A stretch of 19,436 bases of DNA, from positions 1 to 19,436 of the forward strand of contig JABCPU010000983.1 in NCBI GenBank assembly GCA_016800925.1. Direction: 5' to 3'. Position 1 is the first letter of the stretch. Every line of letters starts with the position of its first letter. The DNA comes from Suillus spraguei (taxonomy: Eukaryota > Basidiomycota > Agaricomycetes > Boletales > Suillaceae). The notes beneath the pieces are model-generated. The model saw only the letters and a list, made by a program, of their open reading frames with translations. It did no database searches and had not been told where the DNA came from. A program made the translations under genes and the position numbers. This document shows positions 8,019 through 16,191 of the stretch, in pieces.

Positions 8019-8335
8019 TCAATTCACCAACCCCAGGCTCTTGTTTAGATTTTTAGCTGACCAATCAGTCTTGGAGAGATTCGCTACCGTCTTTCCGTTG
8101 TGAACGGATGGCGCAGGGGAGTCTGGGAACTCTAATGATTCATCAGCGTTCTTGCCAATCATGATGGGTGCAACGGTTAGCGGTCTTGTTGGTATTCTGA
8201 TTGTGGGCTGAGTTTTCAGAACAGGTTTCTTTCTTTTTGCTGTTGCAAATATGTGCATATAACGCGTAGTAAAAGAAGTAGTAGGGCTAAAATTGTCTGA
8301 AAACCTGTACAAGTCTCAAGAACTTTCCACAGCAT
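8019..8335 (-). CDS. Candidate single-pass membrane protein, frame interrupted
   Basis: From ATG 8335-8333 the frame gives a hydrophobic helix (ILALLLLLLRVICTYL) and stops at 8216-8218. The neighbouring frame, open to 8019, provides a basic stretch KRKK and a tail rich in Pro, Thr and Ser. One missing A in the A5 run (plus-strand T5 at 8234-8238) joins them, giving a transmembrane segment, then a basic stop-transfer cluster, then a cytoplasmic tail. That is a common plan for small fungal type I or III membrane proteins. The product would be about 105 residues with almost no ectodomain, so upstream exons may be missing. It is divergent from the cerato-platanin gene, with 265 bp between the starts. 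No family is recognised. Confidence 0.3.
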
Positions 8336-8470
8336 CCAGGACGTGTCATTCTAAGTATGTATTTCTTTTTTCGTCACTGCGGATGCAAATTATTACCACT
8401 GCCAATAGTTTCGCATACAGCTTTGATTGACTGCAACCAGGATTAGAATTTTCCGACACAGATTCTGGCT

Positions 8471-8518
8471 AGGCTTAGCCTGCGCGCGCGCCTGTCGGTG
8501 GGCACAGGCTATAAAAAG
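8471..8518 (+). promoter_or_regulatory. Core promoter of the cerato-platanin gene
   Basis: TATAAAAAG lies at 8510-8518, 83 bp before the ATG at 8601, a usual distance in fungi. Just upstream are the 11-bp palindrome AGGCTTAGCCT (8471-8481) and an alternating purine-pyrimidine run TGCGCGCGCG (8481-8490). Confidence 0.6.
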
Positions 8519-8600
8519 TGGCCAAATTGAATATCCAGAGTTCAGTCGTCAATAACCCAGTGTTACAACCAAGTCAATCTTTAAACAACTTGTCTGCACA

Positions 8601-9030
8601 ATGAAGTTTTCTTTCGCCGCCGCTCTTCTCTCCGTCTTTGCTCTCCCTGCTTTGCTATCCCGAGCAATGTGACCTACGACAGCTTCTATAGCAGTGCAAA
8701 CACTTCCCTCTCAAGCGTTGCTTGCTCCAACGGTGTCAATGGCCTGTTGACAAAGGGCTACACCACTTCGGCTCTCTTCCAACTTTCCCCAGAATTGGGG
8801 GTATTCCAAACGCCACTTGGAATTCGACTCTGTGCGGTACCTGCTGGAACTTGAAGTACACCGCTGCCAATGGATCATACCAGAGCATCAATATCACCGC
8901 TGTCGATGCAGCGGATACATTCAATCTGTCTGAAGAGGCATCTGAGGAGTTGACGAACAGCACTGTTGTCGCTGCAGGCAAGGTTGCTGTTAACGCTACC
9001 CAGATAGCCGTCAGTTACTGTGGCCTGTAA
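8601..9030 (+). CDS. Cerato-platanin family secreted protein (frame interrupted twice)
   Basis: ATG 8601 begins a signal peptide (MKFSFAAALLSVFALPA), and the body of the protein matches cerato-platanin: VACSNGVNGLLTKGYTT, CGTCWNLKYT and a terminal SYCGL before TAA 9028-9030. The four conserved cysteines are all present. These small secreted beta-barrel proteins loosen or bind cell-wall polysaccharide and act as elicitors or phytotoxic factors in plant interaction. The sequence uses three frames in turn. One G is short near 8654 (after the signal peptide) and one near 8770-8771, which stop the literal reading at a TGA about 24 codons in. With both counted the length is 143 codons, normal for the family. 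Nine N-X-S/T sequons are visible, which is unusual. Either homopolymer sequencing errors or a young pseudogene; I favour errors. Confidence 0.88.
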
Positions 9031-9984
9031 TCACAGGCGAGTCGTTTTACAACGTGGGTGCCGATGTGAACAAAAGCTTACTTCCGATTAAGCAGGTATA
9101 TCGCATCACTAGCATTTAGTTTAAATGATTCTTGGATACTATGGACCTTTCGTCTTATTGTCTTGCTTCTTCTGTCGTTGCGTTATAGAGGTACCTGTAC
9201 AGTCCTTACCCGTTGTGGTTAGTTGGCCAGACTCCGGTTGTCTATAGATGGAAATTTATCTTGATCGTCATCGACGGTAGTGATAAGTCGCCACGTCGAA
9301 GCGATTTCCAATTGATGTCACCCCTTTCATGCTCCACTGGTTCAGCTCCACTTCAGGCTCCACACTTTACTTCAGGGAAAACCTTCTTCTCAATTTGGAT
9401 GAAATATCACGCCAATCTACAATAATTTGATGAATTATATGTTGTCATTAAAAGCTCCTTTCGCAAATATCAGTTCGCGATAATCAGAACAGACCAACTC
9501 AATACATCACAATCAAGCAAAATTCTATTAAATTTCATCCCCCATACGCTTGATATCGAGAAATTCAAACATGAGACTCTCGGCAGCGCCAGGTTCATCT
9601 AGACAACACGATACAGTCAGTGATGATGATAGTAATCAAATGTATATGTATAGACTCGTTAGAGATCATTGGGACGCCGAAATGGAACAATGCAAAGGGC
9701 CCATTTGTTGCAAGTGCGGCTCGCTGGCTCATGCGATATATAAATTAGTCTAATAATTCAATCAAATCATTACCTTGCGTAGCGAGGTCCGAGGGTAGAT
9801 AATCTGTCAGTCACCTGATGTGAACATCATGCTGTGCATGAGAAAAATTGACGCTTATATAATGATACATGATTACGCAGACCGCTTCAATGATACAAAT
9901 ACACAGATACCCACTTCAAACACAGGTTACAAAAAACACAGATACCAACGAAGTCGCAAAACAACACAAATGACTGCAAACTCA
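9031..9984. other. Intergenic / unassigned DNA
   Basis: This is the 3' flank of the cerato-platanin gene, followed by AT-rich sequence. Open frames at 9213-9425 and 9550-9753 have no recognisable features beyond an incomplete CCHC-like cluster. CACAGATACC occurs twice near 9903 and 9940. Confidence 0.5.
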
Positions 9985-10528
9985 CTAATCCTTGGAACTG
10001 CTCGCTACTTGGGTAACTTCTTGTTTCTTTTGAGCTGGCTGATCATCTTCGGCCTCGTTGAGGTAGTGCTTTGATGGAATCAAGGCACTATCCCTCAAGA
10101 TGTCAATTCTTTCCGCTTTCGCTTGAAAGCTGTCATATCCTGAGACATGCCAATGATGAACCTCGAAATGGACTTCAACTAAAGCTCCGTCCAACGTTCG
10201 ATTGATATCGAGGGGACTGATAGGAATTCCGTCTCGAAAAACAGGGAGAGGCAAAGCACGGTGAGTGTACTTGATACCATCAAAATCGTTCTTCGAGTTC
10301 TGTTGGAATAGGCCAGTTCTCTGTAATATCATCCATCGAGGGAGCATTTGGAAGTCGCTGACTATGAGGTGAATCAGGAATGTGGAATGTTCTATGGTTA
10401 ATGTTAGCAGAGATCGTTATAAGTTTTGCTTTACTTGCCCTTGGTTCAAAGACGTTAGTCACGACTCGAAGCATTTCTCCATTTATATCTCGAATGATCA
10501 TATTTCTGATTTGCCATGCTGATGCCAT
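9985..10528 (-). CDS. Hypothetical protein, conserved-looking basidiomycete family
   Basis: Minus-strand ATG at 10528-10526 starts a frame (MASAWQIRNMIIRDINGEML) that runs to a TGA at 10280-10282. The frame +1 to it continues with GALVEVHFEVHHWHVSGYDS and FQAKAERIDILRD to TAG at 9985. Removing one T from the T4 run (plus-strand AAAA, 10282-10285) gives a single 180-codon protein without introns. The VEVHF...W...SF.A....I.IL pattern resembles anonymous Agaricomycete proteins that occur in many copies, sometimes near transposons, and could be an OB-like beta fold. This is an impression, not a match I can name. It ends in a Lys/Gln/Ser-rich tail. It is divergent from the aldo-keto reductase gene, 351 bp apart. 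Confidence 0.55.
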
Positions 10529-10816
10529 TAATCAGATCTAATATTGTACTTAGCACGGGAATTTCGAGCTACTTATTTCTTTATGGAGGACGATGATTTG
10601 ATAGTGGACGTAGTGACTGAAGAAGTGTAAGGACGATGGAGTACGAATAAAATTGATAGCATTCATGCAAAATGAATGGTACAAATTAAAACGGAGCAAG
10701 GTCATAAGTTCGCACAGCGATCCCCTAGTACACAATATGAAAAAGGGGTTTTTTGTCCAGCGGAGCACTTGGATACTGATATTAGTACGCTTTGTCAGTA
10801 GGGCGTCGAGCTCCGA

Positions 10817-10833
10817 GTTGGTATAAATCCAAC
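10817..10833 (+). promoter_or_regulatory. TATA box of the aldo-keto reductase gene inside a small inverted repeat
   Basis: TATAAAT at 10822-10828 lies 58 bp before ATG 10880. It is flanked by GTTGG (10817-10821) and CCAAC (10829-10833), a perfect 5-bp inverted repeat around the TATA box. Confidence 0.5.
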
Positions 10834-10879
10834 AGGGGATTAATTTATGCTCTCTGTTGCCACCCCGCATCAAGCTACT

Positions 10880-12357
10880 ATGAGTTTCTATCAACCTGCT
10901 GCCAAACCGCCCACCAAGCTCGGTGTCTATCGTACCCTGTCCCCAACTGCAGGGGTGCACGTTTCCCCACTCGCGTTGGGAGCCATGTCCATTGGGGACA
11001 AATGGCAACAGTACGGAATGGGTTCAATGGACAAGCAGTCCTCAATGAAGCTACTAGACGCCTATTTTGACGCAGGCGGGAATTTTATCGATACTGCAAA
11101 TAATTAGTAAGCGCCACGTTCAACCTGGGTTGAAAATCCCCCTAAGTAGAATGCCATAGCCAAGACGAAAGCTCAGAGGAGATTATCGGCGAGTGGGCTG
11201 AACAACGTGGCATTCGCGACCAGCTTGTCATTGCTACAAAGGTCTGTTCCCAACACCTCACGATATAATCTTCGTGAGCTGAGCGTTATCCCTTGAACAG
11301 TACACTATCAATTTCAGACGAGCCTCTAATGAAGCACAGAAGGTCAATTTTACCGGAAATAATGTCAAGTCTATGCGTCTCAGCGTGGATGCGAGCCTGA
11401 AGAAACTCAGAACGTCTTACATAGACATCTTATATCTTCACGTGTGGGACTTCGACACCAGTGTTGAAGAAGTCATGAACGGATTGCACATCCTTGTCCA
11501 GCAGGGCAAAGTTCTTTACCTGGTAACGCATATCAAAAGCCATCACATCATTGAGTTACTAAAATCCATTATATCAGGGTATCTCTGATACACCTGCCTG
11601 GATTGTGTCCAAGGCAAATCAATACGCTCGTGATCACGGGAAAACTCCTTTCGTGATCTATCAAGGCATGTGGAACATTTTGGAGCGCTCGTTCGAGCGC
11701 GACATAATTCCCATGGCTCGCGCTGAAGGTACAGCCGCAGCTTCATGACCTGAGAAGTCCTATCTAATTAATGGACCTATTTACTAGGTATGGCACTCGC
11801 ACCCTGGAACGTTCTCGCCAGCGGTAAATTCCGCACAGACGAAGAGGACCAAAGACGCCGAGAAACGGGAGAGAAGGGGAGGGAGATATTTTCTGGAAGT
11901 TGGGAACGTACCGAAAATCAAAAGAGGGTGTCTCATGCGTTAGAGAAGGTAGCCAAAGAGGTCGGCGCCAGTCATATCACCGCTGGTAAGTTTCATTATA
12001 CCGATCATAGTAAAAATACATCAATAGCGGAAAATGCAGTGGCTATCGCATACCTTATGCAGAAAACGCCGTACGTTTTTCCCCTCGTCGGAGGTCGCAA
12101 AGTCGAACAACTGCATGGGAACCTCGAGGCGCTTGATATATTTTTGTCTCCGGAACAAATCAAGTATTTGGAGAGCATTGTCCCGTTTGATCCGGGATTC
12201 CGACTTCCATGATTGTGCGCAGCGCCCATCTGTCGCATTTACCAAGCTGACGCATCATTCGCAGGGCGATGGTTCATCTCCCAATGTATTTCTTGCGAAT
12301 ACCGCTCATTTCGAGAAGGTTCCGCGCGTCGAACCAATCAAGCCATCAAAGAAATAA
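10880..12357 (+). CDS. Aldo-keto reductase, aryl-alcohol dehydrogenase type (seven exons)
   Basis: NADP-dependent reductase/dehydrogenase of aromatic aldehydes and alcohols, linked in wood-decay fungi to lignin-derived aromatics; cytosolic. Exons: 10880-11106, 11160-11241, 11301-11522, 11578-11728, 11788-11985, 12040-12214, 12265-12357, with GT-AG introns of 50-59 nt. Catalytic-tetrad positions are visible: Asp and Tyr in FIDTANNY (spanning intron 1), Lys in VIATKYT, His in LYLHVWDF. The C-terminal cofactor region has [19 protein letters not shown]. The Met at 10880 fits family N-termini; an upstream in-frame Met at 10847 is less likely. Read literally, the protein ends at TGA 12210-12212 (...DPGFRLP). 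One base is short in the TT/CC run at 12198-12201. With it counted, exon 6 splices to exon 7 ([20 protein letters not shown]) and the total is 383 codons including the stop. Confidence 0.95.
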
Positions 12358-13076
12358 ATCATTAGGAATCTCCATCCCATCTGTCCCTAAGCGCTGCGTC
12401 TGCAAAAGTTCTTAGTTTGTATGATATTTGGACCATATCAATGAAACTCTATTGATTGGCAATTAATCTGTAACTTGCATTTTATTATCATGACCGAGTG
12501 CCCGAAGTTGGGTCAACCCGAATTGCACACGATTAACTTATCATACATCATAGGCCACTGGGTTGGTGTTCTATAGCCTGACCGAACATTGATAGAACAC
12601 CGATGAACGTTCGCTGAGAATCCTTTTGAATGTCACGCAGAGCAAGGAATGGATTCAGCGCCGCGGTCGAGATTATCAGTTATCAACGATGATCGGCGAT
12701 CACCCGATGTCTTTGCCATGCTGCTCTGAACTCTGATAGATCCTTGCAGGCAGATAAAACACAACGTTACGATAGTCCCATTACAGCCATAGCCTGGCCC
12801 TGCTCGGAGTCGTCAGCATTCGCCGATTGTCCCACCATATCATCTCGTGAGCTTTAGACCTCGTGATTCTCGCAGCCTGAAGTTGCCCTGCCAAGTGGAA
12901 TTGCCTAGGTCCAGTACGCATCTGTACAGTTGAAATCTGTTCTGAACTGAGTAAAAAATCCCGACAGGCTGACATCGCACTTATTCTTGAATTCCGCATA
13001 GAGAGTTGTGATTTGAATTCAAATTTGCTACCCATGCGAGTGGTATCGGTTCAGGGAATTATCCTCATGTTGGATA
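12358..13076. other. Intergenic between convergent reductase and PNPO genes
   Basis: The two flanking genes point towards each other, so this is shared 3' flank. An 84-codon minus-strand frame at 12781-13035 has no family features and I do not treat it as a gene. The 10-bp hairpin at 12565-12601 is the only notable structure. Confidence 0.5.
12565..12601. repeat. Perfect 10-bp inverted repeat (hairpin) downstream of the reductase gene
   Basis: GGTGTTCTAT (12565-12574) and ATAGAACACC (12592-12601) are exact reverse complements, with a 17-nt loop. It lies about 210 bp after the reductase stop. It could be a 3'-end or regulatory structure or a remnant of a small transposon; there is nothing to decide between these. 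Confidence 0.6.
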
Positions 13077-13842
13077 TTACGGGGACAATCTATCTATCAC
13101 CCACTGCGGTTGGCTGTCAGGCGAACCTTCCACACGAAGATATCGGACACGGTCATGAAGCCGTGAAGGCTTCCCAAGCCAAAATTCAACTTCCCTGTGT
13201 AATTCAACGTGTAAGATTGATGTGTAGGCTATGTAGCTAAGAATAGGGATAATTCGTACCTGGGGATTACCCTCCATCCACCCCAGAAATCAGGTAATGG
13301 ACATCGCCTTCTTTGTCATGCCTGCACTCCAAATCGCTCCTGAACCTCAGCCAATCGGTTGGCCAGATAATCTTCTCCGATGATGCTACTCTGATGGCTT
13401 GCCCACGCACCCAAACGGGTGCCGACAGGACGAGATTTAAAGTACTCTTCGCTCTCCTCCTTCGACAACTTCTCAATCCTGCCAATCACCCTCACCTGCC
13501 TGGACATCTCACGCCAGAAGAAAAGCAGGGCAGCTTGAGGGTTCTCTTCTAGTTCTCGAGATTTGCGAGAAGTATAATTAGTATAGAAAACAAAACCCGC
13601 TTGTCTAGCTGCTTGAAGAGCACCATGCGCGAAGAAGGTATACCCGATGACGTTGCTGTGGAGAGAGACATTGCATCTGGTTCACCGACGTTGGCTTCGC
13701 GAGCTTGGTTGAACCAGATATGAAATTGCTCGAGGGGAGATGTGTGGACATTTGACGGGGTAATATGATCTGGGGCATTGTATTGGAGATGTCCTTGGAC
13801 TTGGAGACGATCTGCTGATTCTGTAACGGACACTGAGGACAT
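13077..13842 (-). CDS. Pyridoxamine/pyridoxine 5'-phosphate oxidase (PNPO)
   Basis: FMN-dependent oxidation of pyridoxine- or pyridoxamine-phosphate to pyridoxal 5'-phosphate, the last step of vitamin B6 salvage (yeast Pdx3, bacterial PdxH). Exon 1 is 13842-13260 and exon 2 is 13194-13077, with an intron of 65 nt. Landmarks in order are SSGIPSSRMVLFKQLDKR, MSRQVRVIGRIEKLSKEE, GAWASHQSSIIG, PDFWGGWRVIP and the C-terminal LGKPSRLHDRVRYLRVEG with the family's RLHDR. Start taken at 13842 (MSSVSVTES); Mets at 13953 and 14019 are in frame and could add a mitochondrial-type leader. The reading breaks where one G is short in the run at 13596-13598 (stop at 13549-13551). A TGA also occurs at 13316-13318; it disappears if the GG at 13321-13322 has one G too many and the GG at 13299-13300 one too few. 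Total then 234 codons, normal for PNPO. Confidence 0.92.
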
Positions 13843-16191
13843 GGATGATCGAGAGAAGTTACTATAGATCGAAGTCAATGAAGGGATAGAAGAAGATACC
13901 GCCGGGATGAATTTGCGGGGTGTTATGGAGATAATGATGTTGGTTAAGAGCATGGATTGGAGGGATTCGGCCGTTGTCGGACAACACTGGGAAAACATAG
14001 TGCCACACAAATGCCACAAGTATTGAATTGAATAAATTCAGCATGATCGATTTCGATAACTTCGGGGATTCAAATGGCGTCTGAACTTTTTAGAACACTC
14101 GTTCGCCGTCGTTCCTCGTTTCGTTTACCCGATTGGCGCAAAAGGTCGTAACAACTGGCAAAGTTCACCAATTCTATGAATTATACCCCATGTGTCATTC
14201 TATCAAGCTTCAGATACCTGGCTACTGTGATCTCTTATCAGTGAGCATCTCCTAGTCTGAGGAGGCAAGAGAACTCCAACCACTGGCAGCTGAACCGTGG
14301 AACGAGTCGAAGGTTCCCGAAGTTCCGCTTCACGTACGTACCGCCTCATTTAACCTATCACCATATGGCGACCGCGGATTACATGTCACAGACTGGCCAG
14401 CGTCAACTGAGAAGCTCTCTACATAGTACGATCATATTCTGACGAACACCAGGCAAACACGAGAAGACGTAAATGAACGAACTTTAACGTTCGACAACAA
14501 GGTAAAGCGAGTGTTCCATGCATCATGTACGGCATCTCATCTTATCGATGAGCAGGTACTATCTCACAATCAGTTGGAATCTTTCTCGGCTTGACAACTC
14601 CTGCCGAGGTGGCGAAATATCCTCGAAAGGAACCTCAGAATGAGTAAAGACGAGCGGTAATCTCTGCGATGTTCACAGCTCAGTTAGCTTTTTCTCTGTA
14701 AGTTTGTTCATCTCACCCACCGAGTTCCAACTTCTCAAAGTCTGTACAGCAGTTGGCTTAAATCATTCGCGTATAGAATGGATACGTACGTTGTTGGTGT
14801 TTGAACGATTTCACGTAGCTTCTTTTCTGTTCACGTGCAACCTTCCTATATAGGCACAAAGTTAGCAGCTCTCGATTAGAGTAGCGTGGCTACTAGTACA
14901 CAAACTCGGGTGAGCCACCTTAGGTTCGCTAACTTAACGTCTGTTCAAATCAGGATGTAAGTTTGTGAATTAATTGTGATGAGAACACAGATAGGCTTAC
15001 CTCGAACACAGCAACGGATTGATGAAGGCGGCGTACTCGCTTAACATATATGTATCCATGTCGTCTGACAGCGGGCTGCCGGCAAATGGACGTTGACCAG
15101 AACAGCCAGTCATACAGGGGTTTTCGTCTTCAATGATCCAAGTTTGCTGCCAGTAGGAAGTGACTGAAATCTCTCAGCTCGGTTCGTCATTTCCCCTCAA
15201 TAGTAGGGCAGGAAACAGTTATGGCCTTCCAGTTGCCACAATTGGTAGTAAGCTGGTCTTATTAGTCGGCTCGCTAAAGGGGAAATATGAAGGTTGATCC
15301 CCTCAACATGCGCAAGATAGAATTTCGATAACTTTCGTCGGCCCGAAAGAAGGGGAGTTATTGCCTAATGACACGCGGCCCTGACCCTCGAATTGTTGTG
15401 TGTGCGACGAGAATGAATTAAATAGACTGAGTTCCCGAGCAAGCGCTTGACTAAATGGTGACGAGGTACTGATCTGGGTTGACAGGCGCCTTTTGGCCGA
15501 GGTACTCTGCAGATTTAATCTTTACAAATGTTTAGCAACGGTGCCCATACCACTTGGTACCCTGCAGATAAAGAGCTGTCAACGCGGTGCATTTCTGCCG
15601 CTGACCTCGCTACTTGAACGGTCTATGCAGGAGCTACCACCAAATTAGAAATCGATGAGGAACAGGCACTGAGGGCTGGGCTCGGAAGAGTCGTGTGCCA
15701 TCACAGAGACTCTGAAACAAGCCTCATGCCGTGGATTGATATCATTACTATCTGTGTGCCCTGGTAGATGATGCACAGGCTGCGAATATTAATGGCCAAC
15801 GTTCCCGGCGCGCGTCACAAACAAGGGATTGAGTTGAATCAGAATGTCCATTACTGTGGTGATCCTCGATTGGAATAGTGCCATCCTCGACGTAAAGCGC
15901 TAGTTAACTGGAGCAGGAATTTGCTAAGTATAAACTTTGGAAAGTTCTAAGCCTTCAAGAAGGAGAAAAGACTGAAAATAGGATGTCTTACTACTCGGCC
16001 ACATTATGGCCTAATATTGCCGGCATGTTCCGATTAGGATCTGAGATTGTAACCAATACATTCAGTGAAATGATTTCTTAGAGGTCTTCATCTCCTGGTT
16101 TTCACTCTTCTCTTTCCTCCACAACGCCATAGTCCCGTATCCAGACATCCATCTTTCCCCGTTGTCCAGTGAGCGCATTCAAGTCTGAAAA
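13843..16191. other. 2.3-kb intergenic region between divergent PNPO and Kelch-BTB genes
   Basis: After possible 5' extensions of the PNPO gene (to 14019) no ORF worth naming is present on either strand. Seen here are a self-complementary TATA-like CCTATATAGG near 14847, a short hairpin CTTTCG/CGAAAG near 15334-15352, and a pyrimidine-rich stretch around 16085-16130 just before the Kelch-BTB start, typical of fungal promoters and leaders. I saw no tRNA-like B-box consensus. Confidence 0.5.

Noticed and set aside
9041..9055. GTCGTTTTACAACGT matches the lacZ-alpha / M13 primer region of common vectors
   Set aside because: Only these 15 bases match as far as I can tell. The flanks do not continue as vector sequence, so chance similarity is more likely than contamination.
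9550..9753. Zinc-knuckle-like CCKCGSLAH in a short plus-strand frame
   Set aside because: The last Cys of a CCHC motif is missing and the rest of the frame shows no Gag features.
10390..10436. 43-nt GT-AG intron in the hypothetical gene, which would also restore the frame
   Set aside because: The spliced reading replaces a protein-like stretch (PSMDDITENWPIPTELEE) with a less plausible one. A one-base T-run correction explains the frame better, though the intron cannot be excluded.
10550..11008. 152-codon minus-strand frame overlapping the reductase start
   Set aside because: It lies antisense to reductase exon 1 and its promoter and has no recognisable domain.
13843..16191. tRNA, rRNA or CRISPR-like structures in the long intergenic region
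   Set aside because: No TTCGA-type B box with a fitting A box, no rRNA-like sequence and no regularly spaced repeats were seen by eye.
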